Part shown: positions 1 through 7,880 of the stretch, in pieces
Layout of the letters: every line of letters begins with the position of its first letter
Position numbering within the stretch: position 1 is the stretch's first letter
Origin: Flavobacteriaceae bacterium
Lineage (GTDB): Bacteria > Bacteroidota > Bacteroidia > Flavobacteriales > Flavobacteriaceae
Length of the DNA: 18,977 nt
Direction: 5' to 3'
NCBI GenBank assembly: GCA_018674025.1
Contig: JABHBC010000218.1
Coordinates: 1-18,977 of the forward strand
Made by a program: the position numbers and the translations under genes
Notes under the pieces: model-generated
What the model was told of the DNA's origin: nothing
The model's database searches: none
What the model saw: only the letters and a program-made list of their open reading frames with translations

Positions 1-27
1 CATAATTAAAAACAAATACATCATATA

Positions 28-540
28 ATGAAAATCAAAAAAAATATTTTTATAACATCAGCTACAAGTTTTTTTGTAGCATTTACAGTTGCCTTTTTAT
101 TAACATCTTGTGGTAATGATCCTTTTAGTAAAGTTGAAACTAAAAATGTAGAGGTCGCTTCTCAGAGAGATGCTGTTGCAACAAATTTTGCTGAAATGAC
201 TTTTAACAAAACTTCACATGACTTTGGTACTATTAATGATGGTCAAGCTCAAGAGACTACTTTCAGTTACACAAACACTGGAGACACTCCTTTGGTAGTT
301 ACCGACATTAAAAGTACTTGTGGCTGCACAGTACCCCAAGGTTGGAGTAGACAGCCTTTATCACCAGGAGAATCTTCTCAATTTACAGTTAAATTTAATG
401 GTAAAGGAGCCAATAAAGTTTCTAAAACAGTAACAGTAACTGCCAATACAAAAAAAGGAAGAGAAACAGTTAGAATATCTGCATTTATTAATAATCCAAG
501 ATCTGTAAAGCAACCTCTTTTACCTAAAATAAACCAATAG
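28..540 (+). CDS. DUF1573 domain lipoprotein
   Basis: 170 residues. An N-terminal hydrophobic segment ends in the lipobox L-T-S-C with Cys28 as the lipidation site, so the product is probably a lipoprotein. Residues about 57-153 form one DUF1573 domain, an immunoglobulin-like beta fold: the hallmark HDFGTI (64-69), the Y-TNTGDTPLVV strand and the TCGCT motif (Cys98, Cys100) are all present. The molecular function of DUF1573 is not established. The ATG at 28 is the natural start because the signal sequence begins there. yajC follows after 11 nt on the same strand, so the two are probably cotranscribed. In many flavobacteria nusB lies just upstream; here that would fall before the window. Family assignment is firm, role unknown. 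Confidence 0.9.
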   Translation: MKIKKNIFITSATSFFVAFTVAFLLTSCGNDPFSKVETKNVEVASQRDAVATNFAEMTFNKTSHDFGTINDGQAQETTFSYTNTGDTPLVVTDIKSTCGCTVPQGWSRQPLSPGESSQFTVKFNGKGANKVSKTVTVTANTKKGRETVRISAFINNPRSVKQPLLPKINQ

Positions 541-551
541 TATATATCATT

Positions 552-824
552 ATGGATTACATTTTTCCGTTTGCACTACTTTTAGTATTCTATTTATTTA
601 TAATCAGACCTCCAATGACTAGAGCTAAAAATGAGAAAAAGTTCGCCTCATCATTAAAAAGAGGTGATAGAATAATAACAAAAAGTGGTATGTATGGAAA
701 GGTTTTTGAAATAAATGATAAGGATGAAAGTTGTATTATCGAGACTCAGGCTGGCAAAATAAAATTTGATCGTCAAGCTATTTCTATGGACTTGACTGAA
801 AAGTTAAAGAAACCTAAAGCGTAA
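552..824 (+). CDS. yajC: YajC, preprotein translocase accessory subunit
   Basis: 90 residues, the usual YajC length. YajC is a small inner-membrane protein that associates with SecDF-YidC and the SecYEG translocon. One transmembrane helix covers residues about 3-19 and is followed directly by the family signature IIRPP (17-21; commonly IIRPQ). The cytoplasmic SH3-like part contains SLKRGDRIITKSGMYGKV, matching the conserved YajC 'L..GD.V.T..G..G.V' pattern. The gene starts 11 nt after the DUF1573 gene, forming a two-gene unit within the window. In many flavobacteria ybbR and coaE come next, but here a gene on the opposite strand ends 10 nt downstream. Assignment is secure. Confidence 0.95.
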   Translation: MDYIFPFALLLVFYLFIIRPPMTRAKNEKKFASSLKRGDRIITKSGMYGKVFEINDKDESCIIETQAGKIKFDRQAISMDLTEKLKKPKA

Positions 825-831
825 ATATAAA

Positions 832-849
832 TTTCTAGTTATCTAGAAA
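832..849. terminator. Candidate hairpin between convergent yajC and hydrolase genes
   Basis: A perfect 7-bp inverted repeat (TTTCTAG, 4-nt loop TTAT, CTAGAAA) lies exactly where the two convergent genes end and includes the TAG stop of the minus-strand hydrolase. Read on the minus strand it is followed by a T-rich stretch (TTTATATTT), and on the plus strand by no T-run. It could serve as a weak bidirectional terminator. The stem is AT-rich, so this is tentative. Confidence 0.35.
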
Positions 850-1782
850 ATCAATAACAGGTTTTAAACTCTCTGAGGGCCTTTCTTCCATCGGAACATG
901 TCCAGTTTCTTGCATTACTATTAATTTAGAATTTGAAATGTCATTTTTGAATTTATATGCATTTTCTATAGGAATTAATTGATCTTCATTACCCCATATT
1001 ATTAGGGTTGGTTGTTTTATTTTTTTTACGCTAGCATGTGTGTTAGTTCGATTTGTTAAAGTTGTAGAAACTTTTAGCCTATCTACAATTGCTTCGCGAT
1101 TTCCTTTTCTTAGAGTTAAATCAAAGTATCTATTTACAAGTGAATCTGAAACTTTTGATTTATCAAAATAAACATTTTCAATACTAGACCTTACAAGAAA
1201 ACGGGGGGTAATATAAGTTAGTAGCTTGTTTAGCACTGGAACCCTTGCTAATTTAAATGCTATTGGAACACTTTTAGATTTTACTGGGTATCCACCTGGA
1301 TCTATTAAAATAAGTTTTTTTGCTATTACTGTTTCTTGAAGTGCAAATCTCCAAGCAATTTCTCCACCAAGAGAGTTACCCACCAAAATGCATTGCGTTA
1401 TGTTTAAACTATCTAAAAATTCAACTAAAAAAGTTGTATAATTTGATATGGAGTAATCTTTGTTTAAAAAAGGACCAGTTAATCCAAAAGCAGGTAGGTC
1501 CATCCTAATTACACGCTTAGTTTTTTTTAAGGTTTTAGTCCATATATCATATGCATGTAAACTAGAGCCAGTACCATGAATAAGTATAATTGGAATTGAA
1601 TCATTGTAGACACCTTCGTCTCTATAATGTACATTTGTTCCACCTATATCAATAAATGAAGAATATGAATTTGTATATTTTTCTTTTAGTTTGTTTAAAG
1701 GAATATCTTTTTGGCTAAAAAAAATAACTAAAGTAATTGTCAACAGCAAAGTACTTAATAAAACAAATTTTAATATTTTCAT
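835..1782 (-). CDS. Alpha/beta hydrolase, membrane-anchored or exported
   Basis: 315 residues. Residues about 4-22 form a hydrophobic segment after two lysines, which could be a signal anchor or signal peptide and places the enzyme at or beyond the inner membrane. The alpha/beta-hydrolase fold covers about 45-313. Visible elements are the oxyanion HGTG (69-72), the nucleophile elbow GNSLGG with Ser137, the acid Asp267 in WGNEDQLIP, and His295 in GHVPMEERP, a complete catalytic triad. The pattern resembles the MhpC/lipase-esterase group, but the substrate cannot be inferred. Its ATG overlaps the pepT stop (TAATG on the minus strand), indicating translational coupling in a pepT-hydrolase operon. 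Superfamily assignment is firm, substrate unknown. Confidence 0.9.
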   Translation of the reverse strand: MKILKFVLLSTLLLTITLVIFFSQKDIPLNKLKEKYTNSYSSFIDIGGTNVHYRDEGVYNDSIPIILIHGTGSSLHAYDIWTKTLKKTKRVIRMDLPAFGLTGPFLNKDYSISNYTTFLVEFLDSLNITQCILVGNSLGGEIAWRFALQETVIAKKLILIDPGGYPVKSKSVPIAFKLARVPVLNKLLTYITPRFLVRSSIENVYFDKSKVSDSLVNRYFDLTLRKGNREAIVDRLKVSTTLTNRTNTHASVKKIKQPTLIIWGNEDQLIPIENAYKFKNDISNSKLIVMQETGHVPMEERPSESLKPVIDFLDN

Positions 1783-3026
1783 TAATACTTATTTTTTGAA
1801 GCTGTTATCTCACAAACTTTACAAATAACTTTTATCGCACTAATCATACTATTGACAGGAAGATATTCATATTTACCATGAAAATTATGGCCACCAGCAA
1901 ATATATTTGGACAAGGAAGCCCCATATAGCTTAGTTGAGAGCCATCTGTACCTCCTCTAATAGGTTTAATAATTGGTTTGATACCTAATGATATCATTGC
2001 TTTTTCTGCAATGTCTACAATATGCATATGCGGTTCAATCTTTTCTTTCATATTGTAATATTGATCTTTAATTTTAATCTCATATATTCTATCATTAAAT
2101 TTTTTATTTTCAAATTCTACTAGCTTAGTTAGAAAATTCTTTCTTTCTTGGAATTTATTAAAATCATGATCTCTAATAATATATTGTAACTCTGTTTCTT
2201 CTACTAGTCCTTTAATTGAAGTTAAATGATAAAATCCCTCATATGCATCAGTCTTTTCTGGAGATTCATTTAAAGGTACTTTACTAATAAATTCACTTGC
2301 ATAATACATTGAATTGATAAGTTTACCTTTAGCATAGCCAGGGTGAACAATTCTTCCTTTAATTTTTATTAAAGCCGATGCAGCATTAAAATTTTCATAT
2401 TCTAATTCACCTATTTGACTTCCGTCCATTGTGTAAGCCCAATCTGCACCAAATTTTTTAACATCAAAATTATGAGCTCCCCTTCCAATTTCTTCATCAG
2501 GGGTAAATCCAATTTTTATATCACCATGTTTAATTTCTGGATTATTAATCAAATATTCCATAGCTGAAATGATTTCACAAACTCCTGCTTTGTCATCGGA
2601 AGCTAGTAAAGTGTTTCCGTCAGTAGTTATAATAGTCTGACCTTTGTATTGTTTTATTTCTTTAAAATATTCTGATGATAAAATGATATTCTTTTTTTTA
2701 TTTAATATGATATCCCCTCCATCGTAATTGTTAATTATTTGTGGATTAATATTTGTTCCTGAAAAATCTGGAGACGTATCAAAATGTGATATAAAACCAA
2801 TTGTCGGGCACTTTTTGTTCATATTAGATGGAAGAGTTGCATATATATAGGCATTTTTATCAATTGAAACATCACTTAAACCAATGTCATTTAAATCTTG
2901 CACTAATTTATTTGCAATATTCCATTGTTTTTTTGTACTCGGAGTACTGTTTGAGCCAGGGTCGCTCTGAGAGTCAATTTTTACATAAGAGATAAAGCGA
3001 TTTATTATTTTTTTTTCATCTAACAT
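1782..3026 (-). CDS. pepT: Peptidase T (tripeptide aminopeptidase, M20 family)
   Basis: 414 residues, close to the roughly 408 of enterobacterial PepT. PepT is a cytoplasmic dizinc aminopeptidase that releases the N-terminal residue of tripeptides. Metal and catalytic residues can be placed by analogy: His81 and Asp83 in SHFDTSP, Asp144 in ASDDKAGV, Glu178 and Glu179 in TPDEEIGRGA, Asp201 in TMDGSQIGELEYE, and His383 in GHNFHGKYEYLP. The dimerisation (lid) domain lies around 211-325, and IRGGTDGSQLSYMGLPCPN (357-375) is the PepT signature. No signal peptide is present, as expected. It is the first gene of a two-gene minus-strand unit, with a good promoter match 16 nt upstream of the ATG. Divergent from pyrD. 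Confidence 0.96.
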   Translation of the reverse strand: MLDEKKIINRFISYVKIDSQSDPGSNSTPSTKKQWNIANKLVQDLNDIGLSDVSIDKNAYIYATLPSNMNKKCPTIGFISHFDTSPDFSGTNINPQIINNYDGGDIILNKKKNIILSSEYFKEIKQYKGQTIITTDGNTLLASDDKAGVCEIISAMEYLINNPEIKHGDIKIGFTPDEEIGRGAHNFDVKKFGADWAYTMDGSQIGELEYENFNAASALIKIKGRIVHPGYAKGKLINSMYYASEFISKVPLNESPEKTDAYEGFYHLTSIKGLVEETELQYIIRDHDFNKFQERKNFLTKLVEFENKKFNDRIYEIKIKDQYYNMKEKIEPHMHIVDIAEKAMISLGIKPIIKPIRGGTDGSQLSYMGLPCPNIFAGGHNFHGKYEYLPVNSMISAIKVICKVCEITASKNKY

Positions 3027-3042
3027 TTAATATCATTTTTCT

Positions 3043-3073
3043 CAAAATTATGTATCTAAATAATAACTGGCAA
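3043..3073 (-). promoter_or_regulatory. Bacteroidota-type promoter for pepT
   Basis: On the minus strand TTG (3073-3071), a 20-nt spacer and TAATTTTG (3050-3043) match the phylum consensus TTG-N17-23-TAnnTTTG exactly. The -7 box ends 16 nt before the pepT ATG, leaving a short leader. The -33 element lies inside a perfect 6-bp inverted repeat (GCAAGA 3070-3075, TCTTGC 3080-3085). Confidence 0.6.
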
Positions 3074-3112
3074 GAACTATCTTGCATACTTTCTAGTTCA
3101 TTGTTTTTATTT

Positions 3113-3120
3113 TACTTTTG
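3113..3120 (+). promoter_or_regulatory. Candidate -7 element for pyrD
   Basis: TACTTTTG matches the Bacteroidota -7 box TAnnTTTG and ends 18 nt before the pyrD ATG. No TTG lies at the usual 17-23 nt spacing upstream (the nearest are at 9 and 28 nt), so the -33 element is poor or absent and the assignment is moderate. Confidence 0.4.
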
Positions 3121-3138
3121 TATATCTAAAATATAATA

Positions 3139-4158
3139 ATGTATAAAAAAATTATTTTACCTGTTCTTTTTTTAATTGATCCTGAAAAAGTACATAATAT
3201 TATATTTTCTTCAATTAAAATTTTGTTCAAGTTTCCTTTTGTTAAATTTTTGGTAAGTAAATTTTATATAATTGATGATTCCAGACTTGAAAAATCATTA
3301 TTTGGAATAAAATTTAAGAACCCTGTTGGATTAGCTGCTGGATTTGATAAAAATGCTCAATTGTACGAAGAGTTAACTAGTTTTGGTTTTGGTTTTATTG
3401 AAATAGGAACAGTTACTCCCAAACCTCAATCAGGTAATCCAAAGAAAAGACTTTTTAGGCTGGTAGAAGATTCTGCTATAATTAATAGAATGGGTTTTAA
3501 TAATGTTGGAGTAGAAGAGGTAATTGAAAATTTAAAAAAAAATAAAAGTACATTAATTGGGGGTAATATTGGGAAAAATAAGATTACTCCCAACTATTTA
3601 GCTATCGATGATTATGTTACTAGTTTTAATATGCTATTTGATTATGTTGATTATTTTGTTGTAAACGTAAGTTCTCCCAACACTCCAAATTTAAGAGATT
3701 TACAGGAAAAAGAACCACTAACAAAGTTAATTAATTCTTTAATTTCAATTAACCGTAATAAAACTAAACCTAAACCAATTTTACTTAAAATTGCACCAGA
3801 CTTAAATAATAACCAATTACTAGACATTATTTCTATTGTTAAGGATACTGGATTGGATGGAATAATTGCAACCAATACTACCATTAACAGAGATAATTTA
3901 AAATCAGTAAATAAAAACGAACTTGGAGGACTAAGTGGTAAGCCATTAACGTCAAGATCTACTGAAGTAATTAAATTCATTTCAAAAAACAGCAATAAAA
4001 CAATCCCAATAATTGGAGTTGGAGGTATTAATACAGTTGCAGATGCACTAGAAAAATTTGACGCAGGTGCAGATTTAATACAAATTTATACTGGCTTTAT
4101 TTATGAAGGACCTAACTTAATTAAATCAATTAATAAAGCTTTGTTAAATAAAGTTTAG
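3139..4158 (+). CDS. pyrD: Dihydroorotate dehydrogenase, class 2 (quinone)
   Basis: 339 residues, typical of the membrane-associated class 2 enzyme. It oxidises dihydroorotate to orotate in pyrimidine synthesis and passes electrons through FMN to the quinone pool. The N-terminal roughly 45 residues are the short amphipathic extension that binds the membrane in class 2. The barrel then shows NPVGLAAGFDKN (61-72), EIGTVTPKPQSGNPKKRLFR (88-107), NRMGFNN (116-122), and VNVSSPNTPNLRDLQ (175-189) in which Ser179 is the catalytic base; class 1 enzymes have Cys there. Also present are KIAPDL (217-222), ATNTTI, GGLSGKPL and the phosphate-binding GVGGI (293-297). Single gene, divergent from pepT. Its stop is only 2 nt from the stop of the convergent M43 protease gene. 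Confidence 0.97.
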   Translation: MYKKIILPVLFLIDPEKVHNIIFSSIKILFKFPFVKFLVSKFYIIDDSRLEKSLFGIKFKNPVGLAAGFDKNAQLYEELTSFGFGFIEIGTVTPKPQSGNPKKRLFRLVEDSAIINRMGFNNVGVEEVIENLKKNKSTLIGGNIGKNKITPNYLAIDDYVTSFNMLFDYVDYFVVNVSSPNTPNLRDLQEKEPLTKLINSLISINRNKTKPKPILLKIAPDLNNNQLLDIISIVKDTGLDGIIATNTTINRDNLKSVNKNELGGLSGKPLTSRSTEVIKFISKNSNKTIPIIGVGGINTVADALEKFDAGADLIQIYTGFIYEGPNLIKSINKALLNKV

Positions 4159-4190
4159 ACTTATTTTTTTATAAACTTGACTGTTTTTTT
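4151..4190 (+). terminator. Weak candidate terminator after pyrD
   Basis: AAGTTTA (4151-4157) and TAAACTT (4172-4178) can pair across a 14-nt T-rich loop, and a run of seven T follows at 4184-4190. The stem has a single G-C pair and the whole structure lies over the 3' ends of pyrD and the convergent protease gene. It is listed because no better terminator is visible here. Confidence 0.22.
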
Positions 4191-5906
4191 ATGTATTCCA
4201 GATTTTATTTCTAAAAAGTATATACCAGAGTAAATGTTTTTTAAGGAAATGTTTAAATAATTTGAATTATTTATTTTTTCTGAAATTAAACTACCTTTTA
4301 TATCGTAAATTATGTATCCATCAATAATTGATTCACTTTTTAAATTGATGTAATCATTAGCTGGGTTTGGATAAATCATAAAATTAACATCCAAAGGATT
4401 TGATAAGCTTAAATATTCATTTTTTATTGACGTTGATTCTTCGAATCCAAAATCCCTTCCATATTTAATAGTAACATTATTTTCGTCAAGCAACTCATAA
4501 TATTCTGAGCCAAGATTCCAACTATCATTAGTTAATCCATCGCCAGCTGAGTCGTACATGATAAATTCATAACAATCCAATGCAACGTCAAATTCGTGTT
4601 CATATAAACCATTTGAATCATAAGGTCCACCGGAATAAATAATTGAGCCAGAGCCATCCTTTAACTCCCATGTGTTTTCATTGATTCCATTTTTCACACT
4701 TACATTTAAATATATTTTAGATGTTTCATAAATATTAGCACTGAAACTAATATAATTAGGGAAAACTTTTGTTATAGTTTCACTGCCATCAGAAATTTTT
4801 AAACTAACATCGTAATCACCTGGTGACTCATAGGTGTGAGAAAAGCTTGATTCGGTGTAATCTATAATATCATCTCCATCAACATCCCATTCCCAATTTA
4901 CTGCATTTGTGCTATTGTCATTAAAGTTAACTACTAACTGTTCTCCGCAATCTATTGTATTTTCTTCAGTATTAAAATTAACATTTAATGATGGGCATGC
5001 ATAATAGTTTTTAAAAGCATGATATCCAGCATACATGCGGGCGTATTGATCATCACTCAGAGTATTAGTGCATGCTTGTGGTGCATATGACATAATGTTA
5101 CTAGTATCGGGATCAAATAAATTTCCCTGTGCATCCGTTGGTGGTGTTCCAGAAACAGAGTATAGACAATTGACATTATTAACATTATTACCACCTAGCT
5201 CAGGGTCTGCAGGAGTGTCGCATAATAAATCTCCAGCCACACTACAATTGGTGCCATTAACTAATTCATCTGTAAGGCTTCCGTTTTGTGGTCCATGTGT
5301 ATGGATTAGATTTAGGTGATGTCCAAATTCATGAGTTAATGTAGTTCCATCCGTTGATGTCGTACAGTCGTTATCCATTACAATTGCATCATAATATTGA
5401 TTAGAATTTCCAGGTAAGTAGGTGTAACCACATGCACCACCAGCACCAAATGAAATATCATTAACAAAGTAAATATTTAAAATATCAGATTGATGGTTTG
5501 AAAAAAGTAAATCTTGTTGAGTGTCAGAATCAAAATCATAAAGCGAAGAGCTGTTGATATAATTTACATCATCACAAACAAAAAACTCAACAAAAGAATT
5601 TTGAAAATAAGAGTTGACCTCGTCTAGTTCTGATAAAACATCATTTATTTCAATACCTCCACTTCCATCATCATTAGTTATAATATGAATCTTTACAGGA
5701 ATACTGGTCAAAGCAGTCGATGTTTTACTTTCTTTAAGAAGAAAATATTCATTTTCATAATATCTTATTAAATCCATATTGTTATTTATAAATTGTATAT
5801 CTTCTTCTGAAGTTTGAGTTGCACAATATTGACTTTCTTGTGAATAGCAATTTATTGTTATTAATAAATAAAATAATGTAGTTAATGTTGAGTATAAATT
5901 TTTCAT
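4161..5906 (-). CDS. Secreted M43 (pappalysin-type) metalloprotease with PKD and T9SS sorting domains
   Basis: 581 residues. An N-terminal signal peptide covers about 1-23. The catalytic domain (about 65-305) has the zinc motif HEFGHHLNLIH: His192, Glu193, His196, His202. Met272 in NIMSYAP is the Met-turn of metzincins. At the eighth motif position Asn replaces the Gly usual in HExxHxxGxxH. A PKD-type beta-sandwich follows (about 307-388; WEWDVDGD, HTYESPGDYDVSLKISDG). A second beta module around 395-490 (CYEFIMYDSAGDGL, then GRDFGFEESTSI) resembles a module seen repeatedly in secreted Bacteroidota proteins. The C-terminal domain (about 508-581; MIYPNPANDYINLKS, then GIYFLEIKSG, ending in lysines) is a type A T9SS sorting signal. 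Export through the outer membrane and surface anchoring or release are therefore expected. Substrate unknown. Confidence 0.92.
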   Translation of the reverse strand: MKNLYSTLTTLFYLLITINCYSQESQYCATQTSEEDIQFINNNMDLIRYYENEYFLLKESKTSTALTSIPVKIHIITNDDGSGGIEINDVLSELDEVNSYFQNSFVEFFVCDDVNYINSSSLYDFDSDTQQDLLFSNHQSDILNIYFVNDISFGAGGACGYTYLPGNSNQYYDAIVMDNDCTTSTDGTTLTHEFGHHLNLIHTHGPQNGSLTDELVNGTNCSVAGDLLCDTPADPELGGNNVNNVNCLYSVSGTPPTDAQGNLFDPDTSNIMSYAPQACTNTLSDDQYARMYAGYHAFKNYYACPSLNVNFNTEENTIDCGEQLVVNFNDNSTNAVNWEWDVDGDDIIDYTESSFSHTYESPGDYDVSLKISDGSETITKVFPNYISFSANIYETSKIYLNVSVKNGINENTWELKDGSGSIIYSGGPYDSNGLYEHEFDVALDCYEFIMYDSAGDGLTNDSWNLGSEYYELLDENNVTIKYGRDFGFEESTSIKNEYLSLSNPLDVNFMIYPNPANDYINLKSESIIDGYIIYDIKGSLISEKINNSNYLNISLKNIYSGIYFLEIKSGIHKKTVKFIKK

Positions 5907-5925
5907 GAATTAGAGGTATTTTGCA

Positions 5926-5933
5926 CAAAGATA
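5926..5933 (-). promoter_or_regulatory. Candidate -7 element for the M43 protease gene
   Basis: On the minus strand TATCTTTG matches TAnnTTTG exactly and ends 19 nt before the protease ATG. No TTG is seen at the expected -33 spacing. The same octamer occurs upstream of the DUF393 gene. Confidence 0.45.
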
Positions 5934-5976
5934 CTAAATATTAAAATTGTTATTTTTACTTATAATTTGAACCCAT

Positions 5977-6600
5977 TTGGAAGTTTTATATTCTTTTACT
6001 GTCGCTAGTTTTTTTATGGCATTATCTCCAGGACCCGACAATATATTTGTTTTGTCTAACTCTTTGTATAATGGAAAGAAGGCTGGTATTTTCACTGTGT
6101 TAGGATTAGTGACAGGATGTTTATTTCATACAACTTTAGTAGCTTTTGGAATATCTGAATTCATAAGATTTGATGATAATATTTTTTATATAATTAAATT
6201 GTTTGGATCTTCCTACATGTTTTTTTTAGCATTAAAAGTTTTTAATTCCTCTATTTCTTTTGATGTTAAAAAAATAAAAAAAGAAAAGAAATCAAATGTT
6301 AATAATTTTTTAACTGGGGTTTTTATGAATATTTTAAATCCTAAAGTATATTTTTTCTTTTTCTCTTTCTTTCCAGCATTTTTATTTCTAGAACCTTTTG
6401 AACTAAGCTTTGTTTATCAGTTTTATGTTTTAGGTGCTTTATTTATGTCTACAACTTTAATTGTTTTCTTATTAATAGTATTTTTTTCATCTACGATTTC
6501 AAAATACCTAGTTGAATTTAAATTGTTTCACATATTTATGAAATGGATTCAAATATTGATTTTTATTTCTATAGGATTTGTAATACTTTTTTCAGTTTGA
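5977..6600 (+). CDS. LysE/RhtB-family amino acid exporter
   Basis: 207 residues, the normal size for LysE/RhtB exporters, which expel amino acids or their derivatives across the inner membrane. Hallmarks are ALSPGPDNIFVLSNSLYNGKKAG near the N-terminus (PGPDN at 18-22) and NILNPKVYFFFF (118-129). About six hydrophobic segments are visible: 3-17, 38-60, 70-90, 108-135, 145-171 and 188-206. The start is taken as TTG at 5977: an in-frame stop (TGA 5968-5970) lies just upstream, no ATG occurs before codon 14, and family members begin about 17 residues before the PGPDN motif. A start at codon 14 would cut into the first helix. The lyase gene follows after 35 nt. The exported compound cannot be deduced. 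Confidence 0.9.
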   Translation: MEVLYSFTVASFFMALSPGPDNIFVLSNSLYNGKKAGIFTVLGLVTGCLFHTTLVAFGISEFIRFDDNIFYIIKLFGSSYMFFLALKVFNSSISFDVKKIKKEKKSNVNNFLTGVFMNILNPKVYFFFFSFFPAFLFLEPFELSFVYQFYVLGALFMSTTLIVFLLIVFFSSTISKYLVEFKLFHIFMKWIQILIFISIGFVILFSV

Positions 6601-6635
6601 TCCATTTTTAAATAAAATAGCTTTATTTTTATTTA

Positions 6636-7502
6636 ATGATCGATAAAGTCAAAATCATCGAATGTCCAAGAGATGCTATGCAAAGCATTAAGACTTTTAT
6701 TCCTACTAAAACTAAGTTAAGTTATTTACAAAGTGTTGTAGACGTTGGTTTTGATGTTGTAGACATTGGAAGTTTCGTTTCTCCTAAAGCTATCCCTCAA
6801 CTCTCTGATACTTCAAGTATTATTGATTCTATTGATTTATCCAATTCAAACTCAGAATTACTAGTAATAGTTGCTAATAAAAGGGGAGCTTTAAACGCTT
6901 CAAAGTTTGAAAAAATTGATTTCCTTGGTTACCCTTTTTCAATTTCTGAAAATTTTCAAATGAGAAACACAAATAAAACTATTAAGGACTCAGAGTACGA
7001 ATTAGCAGAAATTATTTCTATCGCAAAAAAAGTAAATAAAAAGGTAGTGGTGTATTTGTCAATGTGTTTTGGTAATCCTTACGGAGATCCATGGAACCTG
7101 GATATTGTTAATCACTGGGTATATAAGTTGAGTAAAATGGGTGTTAATGATATATCTTTAAGTGATACTATTGGATCGTCTAATCCAGAATCTATTAAAT
7201 CTATTTTTAATTCGGTATTAAAAAATCATACTAATATAGAATTTGGAGCTCATCTTCACTCAGATCCGATTTCATGGTATGATAAAGTAGATAGTGCTTT
7301 TCATGCTGGATGTAGAAGATTTGATGGTGCTATTAAAGGATTTGGAGGATGTCCTATGGCAAGCAATAGATTGGTTGGTAATATGCCTACAGAGAAAATA
7401 TTATCTTACCTTAATACTAAAAAAATATCTAATAATGTCAATTCATTGCGTTTTGAGAGTTGTTATAACCTGTCATTAGAAATTTTCAATAAATTTCATT
7501 AG
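6636..7502 (+). CDS. Hydroxymethylglutaryl-CoA lyase
   Basis: 288 residues. HMG-CoA lyase cleaves HMG-CoA to acetyl-CoA and acetoacetate, the last step of leucine breakdown. It belongs to the DRE-TIM metallolyase family. Active-site residues can be placed from the human enzyme: Arg12-Asp13 in IIECPRDAMQ, GSFVSPKAIPQL (45-56), SDTIG (176-180), the metal-binding H-x-H (His206, His208 in GAHLHSD), and the catalytic Cys239 in GFGGCPMAS, followed by GNMPTEKIL. The N-terminal ECPRDAMQ differs from the proteobacterial EVGPRDGLQ but is the form I recall for flavobacterial homologues. Cotranscription with the upstream LysE gene is likely (35-nt gap). The 3' end overlaps the convergent DUF393 gene by 17 bp. 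Related aldolase-type activities cannot be excluded. Confidence 0.88.
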   Translation: MIDKVKIIECPRDAMQSIKTFIPTKTKLSYLQSVVDVGFDVVDIGSFVSPKAIPQLSDTSSIIDSIDLSNSNSELLVIVANKRGALNASKFEKIDFLGYPFSISENFQMRNTNKTIKDSEYELAEIISIAKKVNKKVVVYLSMCFGNPYGDPWNLDIVNHWVYKLSKMGVNDISLSDTIGSSNPESIKSIFNSVLKNHTNIEFGAHLHSDPISWYDKVDSAFHAGCRRFDGAIKGFGGCPMASNRLVGNMPTEKILSYLNTKKISNNVNSLRFESCYNLSLEIFNKFH

Positions 7503-7875
7503 TTATATCACAACTTTCATTTTCTCCAAACCATTTATATCTATTTTTTGCAACATAGTCATAAACCCTGTCTCTAATTTTTTTTGGAACAATAAAGAGT
7601 ATGTTAAATATTAGAAATAATGGATTCAGTTTAACAGCTATAGAAATAGCAGCGTCTGATTTTATTAAGAATTTATTTTCAGTGGTAAACAGTACTATAG
7701 TTTCAGTAGTTATAGAATTCAAGTTATTCTTTGATATGATGTTTTTACCATATTCACTTTTGTTAGAGATGAATGTAAATAATTTATTTTTATCCAATTT
7801 CATCACTCTTTTCACAGTCTTTGAACATAAGTTACATTTACTATCAAATAGAATAGTGTTTTTTAACTGTTTCAT
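7486..7875 (-). CDS. DCC-family (DUF393) thiol-disulfide oxidoreductase-like protein
   Basis: 129 residues, typical for the family. The signature ILFDSKCNLC carries the defining Asp11-x-x-Cys14-x-x-Cys17 and resembles a thioredoxin-like CxxC. The C-terminal half holds the family pattern R-x-YDYVAKNRYKWFGE (about 104-118) and a further Cys near 122. These proteins are annotated as predicted thiol-disulfide oxidoreductases, but direct biochemical evidence is thin. No signal peptide, so cytoplasmic. Single minus-strand gene between two plus-strand operons: its 3' end overlaps the HMG-CoA lyase gene, and its 5' end shares the intergenic region with guaB. The promoter match sits only 5 nt upstream of the ATG. 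Confidence 0.85.
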   Translation of the reverse strand: MKQLKNTILFDSKCNLCSKTVKRVMKLDKNKLFTFISNKSEYGKNIISKNNLNSITTETIVLFTTENKFLIKSDAAISIAVKLNPLFLIFNILFIVPKKIRDRVYDYVAKNRYKWFGENESCDITNEIY

Positions 7876-7880
7876 ATGCG

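Noticed and set aside
5068..5319. Open frame of 83 codons on the plus strand inside the M43 gene
   Set aside because: It is antisense to the conserved catalytic domain, has no recognisable features and is explained by the opposite-strand coding constraint.
6606..6628. AAATAAA/TTTATTT inverted repeat between the LysE and lyase genes as a terminator
   Set aside because: The stem contains only A-T pairs and lies between two genes likely to be cotranscribed; such repeats are expected by chance at this base composition.
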